Positions 1 to 11,039 are shown, counted from the stretch's first letter. The stretch is 64,000 nucleotides of DNA from Deinococcus planocerae (GCF_002869765.1 NZ_PNOR01000021.1:1-64000); one strand, 5' to 3'. Made by a program: numbers and translations. Notes: generated by a model from the sequence alone, not told the origin.

Positions 1-1179
<1,179 letters not shown>

Positions 1180-1211
1180 CGGGCAAGGGGGTCGGTGGAC
1201 GCCCGCAAGGC

Positions 1212-1217
1212 TAGCGT
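1212..1217 (+). promoter_or_regulatory. -10 element TAGCGT of a leaderless gene
   Basis: TAGCGT ends 6 nt before the ATG at 1224, leaving no room for a leader with a Shine-Dalgarno sequence. This is the TANNNT leaderless layout seen throughout the window. Confidence 0.6.
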
Positions 1218-1223
1218 CTTAAG

Positions 1224-1856
1224 ATGCGACTCGCTATGAAAAAGATTCTCATGCTGACCGCGTTCGCGCTCGCTGGCCTCGCCGCCGCGCAGGACACCAC
1301 AACGCAACCTGCGCAGCCTGCCGACACGAGCACGACCCAGACCGACACCAGCACCACCACCGACACCAGCACCACCCAGACGGATACGAGCACCACCCAG
1401 ACGGGCACGACGACGACCACCCAGACGGTCACCGCCGCCCCCGCCACCGAGGTGGACCCCACCACCCTGAGCGCGACCGAGAACTTCACCCGCGCCCAGG
1501 AGCTCGCGGTGCAGGCCGACGTGGCCTACCCGGTGCCCTTCTTCGACCGCACCCTCTGGAAGGCGTCCGTGACCCACGCCTTCTACGCGGCGAACCAGGA
1601 GGCGACCAACCGCGACTACCAGGCGTACCTCGCGCAGCTCTACACCAAGACCCAGTGGTGGATTAACGCCTACAACGCCTGGAGCCGTCTGGGCAACCTC
1701 AGCGACCAGGAGCGCCAGCTCGCGTCCCTCAGCGCCGCCAAGCTCGCCTACATCGCCCTCCAGCGCGGCGACCGCGACACCGCCCGCCGCTATGTGCAGC
1801 AGGGCCAGGCCTGGGCCGACAGCCCCAGCCTCCAGTCGATCCAGCGCCGCCTGTAA
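1224..1856 (+). CDS. Secreted protein with Thr-rich low-complexity N-terminus
   Basis: A 210-residue protein with a signal peptide (MKKILMLTAFALAGLAAAQ) preceded by an extra MRLA if the leaderless ATG at 1224 is used. Residues about 25-65 are a Thr/Ser/Gln/Asp tract made of variants of TDTSTTQ. The rest is helical and rich in Ala, Tyr and Arg (for example AYNAWSRLGNL and ARRYVQQGQAW) and resembles a small TPR-like helical domain. The Thr tract may be a spacer at the cell surface. An inner ATG at 1236 is an alternative start. I do not recognise a named family. A hairpin terminator follows. Confidence 0.75.
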   Translation: MRLAMKKILMLTAFALAGLAAAQDTTTQPAQPADTSTTQTDTSTTTDTSTTQTDTSTTQTGTTTTTQTVTAAPATEVDPTTLSATENFTRAQELAVQADVAYPVPFFDRTLWKASVTHAFYAANQEATNRDYQAYLAQLYTKTQWWINAYNAWSRLGNLSDQERQLASLSAAKLAYIALQRGDRDTARRYVQQGQAWADSPSLQSIQRRL

Positions 1857-1873
1857 ACGCGAAGTCCATCCAT

Positions 1874-1899
1874 ACGCCCTCCTTCGTGGGGGGCGTTTT
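1874..1899 (+). terminator. Rho-independent terminator
   Basis: ACGCCC (1874-1879) pairs with GGGCGT (1891-1896), followed by TTTT, 18 nt after the stop of the preceding secreted protein gene. Confidence 0.65.
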
Positions 1900-1970
1900 G
1901 CTTGGTTCGTGGGGCCCGAGGATCGCCTCATACTTTGCACTCTCCTTCCAAAGCGCTTGACGGTAGGCGC

Positions 1971-2069
1971 ATCACCCTGAACGAAGTGAAGGTTCTCCTC
2001 CGGCACCGGCATGTTGGAGAAGCTTCGTTGCCCTCTGCCACGCAGCTTTGCGAGTCCGCATGACAGCGT
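1971..2069. repeat. Dispersed palindromic repeat, copy 1 (REP-like)
   Basis: This begins ATCACCCTGAACGAAGTGAA and ends GCATGACAG, with TTGGAGA(A/T)GCTTCG in the middle. The same elements occur at 14626-14697 in the same order. This copy carries about 25 extra bases between TTCG and GCATGACA. The outer parts are imperfect inverted repeats of each other, as in REP elements. Confidence 0.6.
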
Positions 2070-2085
2070 TCTTACGCAGGCGCTC

Positions 2086-2091
2086 TAGACT
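2086..2091 (+). promoter_or_regulatory. -10 element TAGACT of a leaderless gene
   Basis: TAGACT ends 5 nt before the ATG at 2097; the spacer is only C residues, with no Shine-Dalgarno sequence. Confidence 0.55.
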
Positions 2092-2096
2092 CCCCC

Positions 2097-2564
2097 ATGC
2101 ACGTCCTCGTCCTCTCCGACACCCACGGCCTGCTGCGCCCGGAGGTGCTGGCACTGGTGCGAGAGGCGGATGCCGTGCTGCACGCGGGCGACGTGGGGAA
2201 GGTGGAGGTGCTGACGGCCCTGCGGGAGGCGAACCCCGGTCCCGTCCACACCGTGCGCGGCAACGTGGACCGCACGCCGCCCCTGTCCGAGTTGCCGGAG
2301 ACGCTGCTGGTCGAACTGGAGGGGGTGGGTATCTACCTGCTGCACGACCTGAACGACCTCGACCTCTCCCCCGGCGCGGCGGGCGTCCAGATCGTCGTCA
2401 GCGGGCACACCCACCAGCCGAAGGTGGAGGAGCGGGGCGGCGTGACGTACCTCAATCCCGGCTCGGTCGGCCCGCGCCGTTTCTCGCTGCCGGTGGCGTG
2501 CGCGTGGGTGCATCTGGTGAGGGCGGGTGGCATTCGAGTGGAGCCGTTGACGCTGGATGTTTGA
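2097..2564 (+). CDS. YfcE/MJ0936-family metallophosphoesterase
   Basis: A 155-residue calcineurin-like phosphodiesterase of the compact YfcE/MJ0936 type. It shows the ordered metal-binding motifs SDTHG (7-11), HAGDVG (30-35), GNVD (55-58) and GHTHQP (about 103-108), with a C-terminal NPGSVGPRR characteristic of the family. Members hydrolyse phosphodiesters such as bis-pNPP with two metal ions in the cytoplasm; the cellular substrate is usually unknown. The gene stands alone, convergent with the small minus-strand gene that follows. The start is supported by the leaderless -10 and by the SDTHG motif falling at its usual distance from the N-terminus. Confidence 0.9.
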   Translation: MHVLVLSDTHGLLRPEVLALVREADAVLHAGDVGKVEVLTALREANPGPVHTVRGNVDRTPPLSELPETLLVELEGVGIYLLHDLNDLDLSPGAAGVQIVVSGHTHQPKVEERGGVTYLNPGSVGPRRFSLPVACAWVHLVRAGGIRVEPLTLDV

Positions 2565-2573
2565 GATACAGAC

Positions 2574-2966
2574 TTACAAAGCGGTGATCCATTGAAGGTT
2601 GATCTTATTTTCGGCCCACACTTCTTGAGCCGACACCGCGAATGTCGAAAGTTCAATGTCTTCATGAATAGGACTGAAGTCGGCGACCAATCCGCCACTA
2701 TTTAGGCTTAGTGTCATGCCGCTGCTTGACACAATATTGGTCGTACGATCCTCTCTCAGTAAGAGCGACGTGACGCCGCGAAAATCAAGAAGTACCCATC
2801 CCCAGCCTTCCTGGGACTCCTGATCCTTCGCCTCGATTTCCACGATCAATCGGCCCATCGATGCACCACCTTCAAACGACAGCTCAAGTCGCCTGACAAG
2901 GGCATCGTTAAATTCAGCAGGCCGGGCAAGAAGGGCCGTGAGGTTGTCCGGAGTCAGGCGGTACAT
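2574..2966 (-). CDS. Hypothetical protein, AT-rich, possible orphan immunity-like protein
   Basis: A 130-residue cytoplasmic protein (MYRLTPDNLT...) with no signal peptide. Its base composition is visibly lower in GC than both neighbours and its codon use is less biased, which suggests recent transfer. A region around residues 25-75 alternates strands in the pattern 'LELSF...LIVEIEA...W.WVLLDFRGV', reminiscent of small beta-rich immunity proteins such as the Imm50 type, but this is only a visual resemblance. No toxin gene lies beside it. I do not recognise it securely. Confidence 0.65.
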   Translation of the reverse strand: MYRLTPDNLTALLARPAEFNDALVRRLELSFEGGASMGRLIVEIEAKDQESQEGWGWVLLDFRGVTSLLLREDRTTNIVSSSGMTLSLNSGGLVADFSPIHEDIELSTFAVSAQEVWAENKINLQWITAL

Positions 2967-3036
2967 GATGCCCTATCGTGCCCTGTCGTCTGCCACTGCC
3001 CCAGGATGCATCAGGCTCACAGACAGGGGCCGGTGG

Positions 3037-3042
3037 TAGCCT
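3037..3042 (+). promoter_or_regulatory. -10 element TAGCCT of a leaderless gene
   Basis: TAGCCT ends 6 nt before the ATG at 3049; the spacer CCTCCC is not a Shine-Dalgarno sequence. Confidence 0.55.
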
Positions 3043-3048
3043 CCTCCC

Positions 3049-4038
<990 letters not shown>

Positions 4039-4094
4039 GGGAGGTCGCGGGCTGCCTATAACGGCCTTATGAAGCAGGTACGCTCGACCCGGAA

Positions 4095-4802
4095 ATGAAC
4101 ACCTACACGCCCACCTGGTTCGAGCTCTTTCTGGCGACCATCGAGCCCGCCCAGACCGAGCGGGAGGCAGACTTTCTCGCCCGGCAGCTTCCCCTCCCCG
4201 CCTTGCGCCGTGTCCTCGACCTGTGCTGCGGCACCGGGCGCCACGCGCACGCCCTCGCCCGGCGGGGCTACGAGGTGCTGGGCGTGGACCGGGACCCGGA
4301 CGCGGTGGAGAAGGCCCGCGCCCAGGCTCCCGAGGTCTGCCGCTTCCTCGTGGGCGACATGCGCGACCTCTCCGAGGTGCCCGGTGATCTCGACGCCGCC
4401 CTGGTCCTGTGGCAGAGCTTCGGCTTTTTCGATGAGGCCACGAACGCCGCCGTCCTGCGCGGGCTTCACGGACGGCTGCGGCCAGGAGGGCGGCTCATCC
4501 TCGACGTGTACCACCGCGACTTCTTCGAGGCGCACCAGGGGGAGGGGCACTTCACGCGCGGCGGCCTCGCGGTGGCCGAGCACAAGCGGATGGCGGGCGG
4601 GCGGCTGCGGGTGGAACTGGATTACGGCGGTGAACAGGAGGGGGACGCGTTCGACTGGCAGCTTTACACGCCGGGGGAACTGGAGGAACTGGCCCGCTCC
4701 GTGGGACTGACCTGCCTTCTGGCCTGCACGGGGTTCGACGAGCGGCAGCCTGCCTCGGCGGCGTCCCCGCGGATGCAACTGGTGTTCGCGCGGGAAGGCT
4801 GA
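4095..4802 (+). CDS. Class I SAM-dependent methyltransferase
   Basis: A 235-residue Rossmann-fold methyltransferase. Motif I is VLDLCCGTGRHA (about 41-52), followed by the acidic end of beta-2 (VLGVDRDPDAV), the motif II region GDMRDL, and the post-motif RLRPGGRLILDVYHRDFF. The acceptor-binding C-terminal beta sheet begins near 150. The substrate is not predictable, although the short form resembles small-molecule rather than rRNA methyltransferases. TACGCT lies 10 nt before the ATG and CGGAA just before it, so the mRNA may have a very short leader. Confidence 0.85.
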   Translation: MNTYTPTWFELFLATIEPAQTEREADFLARQLPLPALRRVLDLCCGTGRHAHALARRGYEVLGVDRDPDAVEKARAQAPEVCRFLVGDMRDLSEVPGDLDAALVLWQSFGFFDEATNAAVLRGLHGRLRPGGRLILDVYHRDFFEAHQGEGHFTRGGLAVAEHKRMAGGRLRVELDYGGEQEGDAFDWQLYTPGELEELARSVGLTCLLACTGFDERQPASAASPRMQLVFAREG

Positions 4803-4859
4803 GTCCCCACCCCCCTCCCCAAGGTGCCGCCGGGCCGTTTCGCCTGGAGGCGCCCGCTC

Positions 4860-4865
4860 TATACT
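4860..4865 (+). promoter_or_regulatory. -10 element TATACT of a leaderless gene
   Basis: TATACT, close to the TATAAT consensus, ends 7 nt before the ATG at 4873. Confidence 0.6.
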
Positions 4866-4872
4866 CGCCCGC

Positions 4873-5319
<447 letters not shown>

Positions 5320-5325
5320 GGGGCA

Positions 5326-5371
5326 GGCCGAAGGCCGGGACGCTTCTGCCTTCCGCTTTCGGCCTTCGGCC
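5326..5371. repeat. Heptad-type inverted repeat, GAAGGC family
   Basis: The 11-bp arms GGCCGAAGGCC (5326-5336) and GGCCTTCGGCC (5361-5371) are perfect inverted repeats. The loop side contains CTTCTGC, CTTCCGC, TTTCGGC and CTTCGGC, i.e. a 7-bp period. The same family occurs at 33731-33805 and 54108-54180. Confidence 0.6.
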
Positions 5372-5517
5372 TCCAGGTGTGTTCGGGCTCCTAACGCTGG
5401 ACCGCCGCCCGGCCTTACCTTCGGGGGGACTTCTCCCGTGTCGGTACCGCGTCCGGTCGTGCGTCTGCCCAGAAGGGGGCGAGCCCGAGGGTTGCCCCTC
5501 TCGACCAGGAGGACCGT

Positions 5518-5943
5518 ATGCCCACCCGTTCCCGTCAGGTTCAGCGTCCCGGGTACGCCCACTTCACCCTGCTCAGCCGGGGCCGGGTGTACGGCACCTT
5601 CGCCGGGCTGGAGGACGTGCAGCAGTGCATGACCCGGCTGCTCGACCTGGAGCTGGGAGACCAGGCCGTGCAGATCATCATGGGCGACGAGGGCCACCGC
5701 ACCCTGGACGTCGATGGGCGTGGTCTGTGGGGCCGCTTCGTGCGGCTGATGCAGGGCATCACCGACGAGCGCTCTCACATCGAGCAGTACGCCCACGCCC
5801 TGGGCCGAGGCGAGATCGTGCTCAGCGTGGACCTCTCCGGCTCCCCGAAGAGTGTGGCCGCCGTCGCCCAGGCCTTCCGCGACAGCCGCGCCCAGTTCGT
5901 GAACCATTACGGCCCCTGGGTGGTCGAGCCGCTGGGGGCGTAG
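5518..5943 (+). CDS. Conserved hypothetical, YflT/general-stress-like fold
   Basis: A 141-residue cytoplasmic protein. AGGAGG at 5507-5512 ends 5 nt before the ATG, one of the clear Shine-Dalgarno sites in the window. The opening 'GRVYGTFAGLEDVQQCMTRL' followed by 'VQIIMGDEGHRTLDV' resembles general-stress proteins of the 17M/YflT type, where a beta strand and helix begin with 'vvGvf...eea...v..L'. The 3' half ends with strands in 'HYGPWVVEPLGA'. Function is unknown. It may have a leader of over 100 nt, since nothing promoter-like is adjacent. It converges on citrate synthase across a shared hairpin. Confidence 0.7.
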   Translation: MPTRSRQVQRPGYAHFTLLSRGRVYGTFAGLEDVQQCMTRLLDLELGDQAVQIIMGDEGHRTLDVDGRGLWGRFVRLMQGITDERSHIEQYAHALGRGEIVLSVDLSGSPKSVAAVAQAFRDSRAQFVNHYGPWVVEPLGA

Positions 5944-5956
5944 GGCACACAAGAAG

Positions 5957-5992
5957 AAGGCAGAGGGCCCAAGTATTCCGGCCCTCTGCCTT
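5957..5992. terminator. Bidirectional terminator hairpin
   Basis: AAGGCAGAGGGCC (5957-5969) and GGCCCTCTGCCTT (5980-5992) form a perfect 13-bp stem followed by TT on the plus strand. It lies between two convergent genes and can serve both. Confidence 0.8.
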
Positions 5993-6005
5993 TTCCGGCG
6001 GGATT

Positions 6006-7166
6006 TCAGCCCTCGGTCTTCTGCAACTCTTGCCCGCCCCGCTCCTCGATGCGCACGTAGTGCTGGTCGCTCGCGCCCGTGTACACGGCGTCGGGCCGCA
6101 GCAGGCGGTTGTCGCGCGTGTACTCGATCACGGAAGCGCACCACCCGCTGATGCGCGCCAGGGCGAAGATCGGCGTGAAGTATTCCTTGGTGATGCCGAG
6201 GTCCGAATACACCGTACCGGAGTAGAAGTCCACGTTGGGGTAGATGCCCTTGGAGCCGAGGCGGTCCACGACCGTCTTCTCGATGGTTTCGAGAATCTGG
6301 TAGTAGTGGCTCTTGCCCTCCTTGTTGGCGACGACCTCGGCGTAGTCGCGCAGCACGCGCGAGCGCGGGTCGAAGTACTTGTACACGCGGTGCCCCACGC
6401 CCATGACCTTTTCCTTGCGGTCGAGCTTGTCCGTGATGTACTCGGCGGCCTTCTCCGGCGTGCCGATCTCGTCGAGCATGTCCATCACGGCCTCGTTGGC
6501 GCCGCCGTGGAGCGGGCCTTTCATAGCACCGATAGCGCCAGTCATGCAGGAGTACATATCGCTGAGGGTGCTGGCGATGGCAATAGCCGTGAAGGTGCTC
6601 GCGTTCATGCTGTGGTCAACGTGCAAGACCAGCGCAATGTCGAAGAGGCGGGCCTGCTCGGGGCTGGGTTCCTTGCCGTTCAGCATGTACAGGAAGTTCG
6701 CGGCGTGGCTCAGGTCCATGCGGGGGTCGACCGGCTCCTTCCCCTCACGTGTGCGGGCAATCGCTGCGATCACCGTGGCGAACTGGGCGATCATCCGCAC
6801 CGAGATCGCGCGGCGGGCTTCTTCCGTCGTCTCCTCGGCCTGGGGGTCGAGCAGGCCCAGGTACGAGACGGCGGTGCGCAGTGCCTGCATGGGGTGGACG
6901 CCCCGGGGCATCGCGGCGATGACCTCCAGGAGCTGCGGGGACACCGCGCGGTTGGCCTTGAGTTCGGCGTCGAAGGCCGCGAGGTCGCCCGAGGTGGGGA
7001 GCCCGCCGTCGAGCAGGGCGAGGGACAGTTCCTCGAAGGTGCTGCTCTCCGCCCACTCCTGAATCGGAATGCCCAGGTGCGTGAGGATGCCCTCCGTCCC
7101 GTTGATGAAGGTGAGTTTGCTCTCGGTGAAGAGCACGCCTTCCAGCCCCTTGGCGATGTTCGTCAT
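6006..7166 (-). CDS. gltA: Citrate synthase
   Basis: A 386-residue citrate synthase, condensing oxaloacetate and acetyl-CoA at the entry of the TCA cycle. The signature GHRVYKYFDPRS contains the active-site His. Other family segments are the upstream 'ALVLHVDHSMNAST', 'GAIGAMKGPLHGGANEAV' and 'VDFYSGTVYSDLGI' with the catalytic Asp. The length is that of short type II-like Gram-positive/Thermus enzymes. The ATG at 7166 (MTNIAKGLEG) is chosen; TATGGT lies 9 nt upstream. It is divergent from tsaB across 100 bp. Confidence 0.96.
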   Translation of the reverse strand: MTNIAKGLEGVLFTESKLTFINGTEGILTHLGIPIQEWAESSTFEELSLALLDGGLPTSGDLAAFDAELKANRAVSPQLLEVIAAMPRGVHPMQALRTAVSYLGLLDPQAEETTEEARRAISVRMIAQFATVIAAIARTREGKEPVDPRMDLSHAANFLYMLNGKEPSPEQARLFDIALVLHVDHSMNASTFTAIAIASTLSDMYSCMTGAIGAMKGPLHGGANEAVMDMLDEIGTPEKAAEYITDKLDRKEKVMGVGHRVYKYFDPRSRVLRDYAEVVANKEGKSHYYQILETIEKTVVDRLGSKGIYPNVDFYSGTVYSDLGITKEYFTPIFALARISGWCASVIEYTRDNRLLRPDAVYTGASDQHYVRIEERGGQELQKTEG

Positions 7167-7253
7167 GATGCGATCACCATACCACCGGGCCGCGCCGGGG
7201 CTGATCGCGGCAAACCTCACGTTCCTGGAGGGGTGACAAGGCGGGCCCGGTCC

Positions 7254-7259
7254 TAGAAT
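7254..7259 (+). promoter_or_regulatory. -10 element TAGAAT of leaderless tsaB
   Basis: TAGAAT ends 7 nt before the ATG at 7267. The upstream ATG at 7258 overlaps this hexamer and is therefore an unlikely start. Confidence 0.6.
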
Positions 7260-7266
7260 GCCCGCG

Positions 7267-7839
7267 ATGCCCGACGACGTGCCCGTCACCCTCGCCCTGG
7301 ACACCGCCACCCCCTTCCTGACGCTGGCCGTCACCTGGCCGGGCGGCGAGCGGCGCTTTTCCGAGGAGGTGGGCCGCGCGCACGCCGAACGCCTCGCGGA
7401 CGGGGCGCGCTCCCTGTTCGGGGAGGCCGGGCTCCCCTTCCGGGCGAGCCAGATCGTGATCGGCACCGGGCCGGGCTCGTACACGGGGGTGCGGGTGGGC
7501 GCGAGTTACGCGCTGGGGCTGGGGCGGGCGTGGACCGTACCCGTCCTCGGCGTCTCCACCTTAGAAGGGCTGGTGCGCGGCCCGAGCGGGGAGACGCCGG
7601 AGGGCTGGGTCGCCGTCTCCCTCGATGCCCGGCGCGGGCAGGTGTACGGGGCGGTGTACGAGGTGCGCGGCGGTGCGGTCGTCGAGGTCATCCACGCCCC
7701 GGCGAAACGGCCCCTGGAGGAATTCGGGGCGCTCGCAGCGGGGCTGTCCCACCACCGGGACACGCCGCCGGACGGGCTCGCCCTCCTGCGGGCCGGACTG
7801 GCGCACGGGCAGGCGGCGTGGTCGCTGGCGTACCTCTGA
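7267..7839 (+). CDS. tsaB: tRNA threonylcarbamoyladenosine biosynthesis protein TsaB
   Basis: A 190-residue ASKHA-fold protein of the TsaB family, a partner of TsaD and TsaE in making the t6A modification at A37 of ANN-decoding tRNAs. Diagnostic parts are the N-terminal LALDTATPFLTLAV and the 'GTGPGSYTGVRVGASYALGLG' segment (about 72-92). It is on the short side of the family (about 220 residues), with a reduced C-terminal domain. The start follows from the leaderless -10. Confidence 0.9.
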   Translation: MPDDVPVTLALDTATPFLTLAVTWPGGERRFSEEVGRAHAERLADGARSLFGEAGLPFRASQIVIGTGPGSYTGVRVGASYALGLGRAWTVPVLGVSTLEGLVRGPSGETPEGWVAVSLDARRGQVYGAVYEVRGGAVVEVIHAPAKRPLEEFGALAAGLSHHRDTPPDGLALLRAGLAHGQAAWSLAYL

Positions 7840-8008
7840 GCCAAAGGTGGGCCGGAGGTTGGAGAGCGGGGCGGGCACGCTCTACTCTGGAGGGGCAACA
7901 ACAGTCCCGCTTCGCCCCGGCACATCGGGGCAGCCTGCCGGTCCCTGATGGTTGATAGATTCGGTCGTCTTCCTACCCCGGGCCCCGCCCACCCACCGGA
8001 GGTTTTCC

Positions 8009-9241
8009 ATGCGCACCCGCCTCACCCTCACCGCCCTGCTCGCCCTCACGGGGGCCGCCAGCGCCGCGCCCACCACCCTGACCGTGTTCATGGGGAGCCA
8101 GCAGCGGCCCGAGATTTTCCAGCCCCTCTTCGACCGTTTCGAGCGGCAAAACCCCAATATCGACGTGAAGATCGAGACGGGCGGCGCGACGAGCGAGGCG
8201 CAAAACCAGTACCTCACGACCGTCCTCGCCGCGCGGGACCCCAGCCTCGACGTGTTCTTGATCGACGTGGTGCGGACCGCAACGTTCGCCGCCGCCGGGT
8301 GGGCCGAGCCGCTCGACAGCTACCTCCCGAGCAAGGACGCCTACCTGCGCGCCTTCTTGAAGGGGCCGTTGGGCGCCGCGACGGTGGGGGGCAAGCTCTA
8401 CGCGATGCCCGCCTTCACGGACGCGCAGTTCCTGTACTACCGCAAGGACCTCCTCGCCAAGCACGGCGCCAAGGTGCCGCGCACCTGGGACGAACTCGCC
8501 GCGACCGCCGCGCGGATTCAGAAGGCAGAGGGCGGGAATCTCCAGGGCTTCAACTTCCAGGGGGCGCCCATCGAGGGCACAGTCTGCAACTTCTTGCAAA
8601 CGCTGTGGACGGCGGGCGGCAACGTGCAGGACGTGGACAGCCCGGCGGGGCGGCAGGGCCTGGGCTTTCTGGTCAATTCCGTGAAGAACAAAATCGCCCC
8701 CGCCGCCAGCGCCGAGATGAAGACCGACGACTCGCGCCAGCAGTTCCAGGCGGGCAGCGTCCTCTTCGGGCTGAACTGGAGCTACGCCTGGGCGCACTTC
8801 CAGGGCAACAGCCCGCAGCCCACACGGGTGAAGGGCAACGTGGGGGTGGCGCCCATGCCCGCCTTCGGCAGGAACTCCACGGCGACCTGCACGGGTGGCT
8901 GGCAGTGGGCGGTCAGCGCGTACAGCCGCAACAAGCCCGCCGCCGCGAAACTCCTGCAATTTATGGCGAGCGCCGACGTGCAGCGCGAGATGGCGGTCAA
9001 GGGCGCGTACCTCCCCGTGCGCGCCAGCCTCTACAACGACCGGGCCGTCCTCGCCGCCAACCCGCACTTCAAGGACCTGTACCGCATCGTGACGGGCGCG
9101 CGGCCCCGGCCCGTCACGCCCGCCTACCCGCGCGTCTCGGAGATCATCCGCAACAACGTGTCGGCGGCGGTGGCGGGCAGCAAGACGGTGGACGCGGCCC
9201 TCCGGGACATGCAGCGCGACCTGAGCGGCGTGCTGAAGTGA
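8009..9241 (+). CDS. Extracellular solute-binding protein, family 1 (sugar ABC importer)
   Basis: A 410-residue periplasmic binding protein. It has a signal peptide cleaved near ASAAP, then the family-1 pattern 'TLTVFMGSQQRPEIFQPLFDRFERQNPNI', 'PSLDVFLIDVV' and the hinge segment 'MPAFTDAQFLYYRKDLL'. GGAGG sits 7 nt before the ATG at 8009. It should deliver a carbohydrate or related ligand to the two permeases encoded immediately downstream. The ligand is unknown; the downstream monooxygenase hints at a sulfonated or otherwise modified sugar, which is inference. Confidence 0.92.
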   Translation: MRTRLTLTALLALTGAASAAPTTLTVFMGSQQRPEIFQPLFDRFERQNPNIDVKIETGGATSEAQNQYLTTVLAARDPSLDVFLIDVVRTATFAAAGWAEPLDSYLPSKDAYLRAFLKGPLGAATVGGKLYAMPAFTDAQFLYYRKDLLAKHGAKVPRTWDELAATAARIQKAEGGNLQGFNFQGAPIEGTVCNFLQTLWTAGGNVQDVDSPAGRQGLGFLVNSVKNKIAPAASAEMKTDDSRQQFQAGSVLFGLNWSYAWAHFQGNSPQPTRVKGNVGVAPMPAFGRNSTATCTGGWQWAVSAYSRNKPAAAKLLQFMASADVQREMAVKGAYLPVRASLYNDRAVLAANPHFKDLYRIVTGARPRPVTPAYPRVSEIIRNNVSAAVAGSKTVDAALRDMQRDLSGVLK

Positions 9242-9259
9242 GGGAAGGGAGGTCCGAGC

Positions 9260-10195
9260 TTGCGCACTGAGGCTGGCAACGTCCGCACGGCCCCCGCCCC
9301 CCGGGCGCGGCGCCGGCGGGGGGGAGACGGCCTGCTCGCCGCCCTGCTCCTCGCTCCCGCCGTCCTGCTGCTGTGCGGCGTGCTGCTCTTTCCCATGCTG
9401 ACGACCTTCCGTGACAGCCTGTTCGTGAACAAGCTGACCGAGCCGTGGGCGGGCACGCCGTTCGTGGGACTGGCGCAGTACGCGCAGATGGTGGGGGACC
9501 CGCGTTTCCTGACCGCCCTGCGCAACACCCTCTTCTTCGGGGTGCTGACGGTGGGCGGCTCCTTCCTCGTCGGCATCCCGATGGCGCTGCTCGCGCACAC
9601 GCCCAGCCGGGTGCGGGGGCTGGCAAGGGTCGCCCTGCTGCTGCCCTGGGCGATGCCGCCCGTGATCACGGGCTTGATCTTCGCGTGGCTGTTCAACGGG
9701 CAGTACGGGGTGGTCAACGACGTGCTGGTGCGGGCGGGCATCGTCGGCGAGCCGCTTCGGTGGCTCTCCACGCCGGGCCTCGCGGTCGTGGCGATGGTGG
9801 TCACGATTGTCTGGAAGACGAGTTCCTTCGTGGCACTGATCGTGCTGGGCGGCCTCCAGGGCATCCCGCGCGAGCTGACGGAGGCGGCGGACGTGGACGG
9901 GGCGACCCGGGTGCAGACCTTCTGGCGGGTCATCCTGCCGCTGCTCGCGCCGAGTCTCGCGGTGGCCTTCATCTTCCGGGCGATCAGCGCCGTGCAGGTG
10001 TTCGACATCCCGTACACGTTCATCCAGCAGGCCCCGGCGCAGGGACTTCTGGAAACGCTCGGCGTCTACATCTACCGCACGAGCATCGAGTTTCTGGACT
10101 TCGGGTACGCCGCGACCCTCAGCGTGGCGCTGTTTGCGGTGAGCCTCGCCGTCACCCTCGTCTACGTGCGCTTCGTGCGCGGCGGGGAGGGCTAG
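9260..10195 (+). CDS. ABC sugar transporter permease, MalF/UgpA type
   Basis: A 311-residue inner-membrane permease with six predicted membrane segments, the first in LLAALLLAPAVLLLCGVLLF (about 24-43). The EAA loop that contacts the ATPase is EAADVDGATRVQTFWRVILP (about 212-231). It starts at TTG 9260, with GGGAGG about 8 nt upstream, 18 nt after the binding-protein stop. It forms a heterodimer with the next gene product. Confidence 0.92.
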   Translation: MRTEAGNVRTAPAPRARRRRGGDGLLAALLLAPAVLLLCGVLLFPMLTTFRDSLFVNKLTEPWAGTPFVGLAQYAQMVGDPRFLTALRNTLFFGVLTVGGSFLVGIPMALLAHTPSRVRGLARVALLLPWAMPPVITGLIFAWLFNGQYGVVNDVLVRAGIVGEPLRWLSTPGLAVVAMVVTIVWKTSSFVALIVLGGLQGIPRELTEAADVDGATRVQTFWRVILPLLAPSLAVAFIFRAISAVQVFDIPYTFIQQAPAQGLLETLGVYIYRTSIEFLDFGYAATLSVALFAVSLAVTLVYVRFVRGGEG

Positions 10196-10196
10196 G

Positions 10197-11039
10197 GTGG
10201 AACAGGCGCCCCGGCTGAACCTGAGCGAGCGGGTCATCCGCGCCCTCGGCCTCGCCCTGCTCGTTTTCGGCGGCTTCTTTCCGCTGGTGTGGATGCTGCT
10301 CACGAGCCTGAAGACAGAGGGGGAACTCCAGCAGTTCCCGGTCCAGTACCTCCCCTCGCAGCCCGACGTCGCCAACTACGCGCGGGTGTTCTCCGAGCAG
10401 CCCTTCGGCACCTTTTTCATGAATTCCTTGATCGTCAGCGTGCTCAGCACCCTGCTGTGCGTGGCGGTCGCCGTACCTGCCGCCTACGCCCTCGCGCGGC
10501 TGGAGATTCGGGCACGCGGCCTCCTGCTCACCCTCGTCGTCGCCTTCTCCATGCTGCCGGTCGTCAGCCTGCTCGTGCCCCTCTTCCGGCTGATGCGGAG
10601 CGCGCAGCTTCTCAACTCTTACCCCGCCCTCATCCTCCCCTACGCGGCGCTGAGCCTGCCCGTCGCCATCCTCACGCTCGTCGCCTTTTTCAGCGCCATC
10701 CCGCGCGACCTCGAATCGGCGGCGATGGTGGACGGCTCCACCCGCGTCGGCGCGATGACCCGGATTGTGCTGCCGCTGAGCCTGCCGGGCGTGGTGACGG
10801 CGGCCCTGCTCGTCTTCGTCAACTCGTGGAACGAATTCCTGCTGGCGCTGAGCTTCAACACCAGGCTCAACATGCGGACAGTTTCGGTCGGCGTGACGCT
10901 GTACCAGGGGGAGTTCGCGTTCCCGTGGCCGCTGATCAGCGCGGCGGTCGTGATCGCGGTGGTGCCCATCGTCGTCTTGATCGCCGTGTTCCAGAAACGG
11001 TTCGTGGCGGGGTTGACGGCGGGGGGGGTGAAGGCGTGA
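10197..11039 (+). CDS. ABC sugar transporter permease, MalG/UgpE type
   Basis: A 280-residue permease with the MalG-type layout and EAA-like loop ESAAMVDGSTRVGAMTRIVL (about 178-197). It starts at GTG 10197, one base after the previous stop, with GGGGAGG inside the end of the previous gene, so translation is probably coupled. No ATP-binding protein gene follows; such importers commonly share a single MsmK/MsmX-type ATPase encoded elsewhere. Confidence 0.92.
   Translation: MEQAPRLNLSERVIRALGLALLVFGGFFPLVWMLLTSLKTEGELQQFPVQYLPSQPDVANYARVFSEQPFGTFFMNSLIVSVLSTLLCVAVAVPAAYALARLEIRARGLLLTLVVAFSMLPVVSLLVPLFRLMRSAQLLNSYPALILPYAALSLPVAILTLVAFFSAIPRDLESAAMVDGSTRVGAMTRIVLPLSLPGVVTAALLVFVNSWNEFLLALSFNTRLNMRTVSVGVTLYQGEFAFPWPLISAAVVIAVVPIVVLIAVFQKRFVAGLTAGGVKA

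Noticed and set aside
7973..10375. A long minus-strand open frame opposite the ABC transporter genes.
   Set aside because: The plus-strand proteins have clear families, and the minus frame has only His/Arg/Gly-rich sequence.
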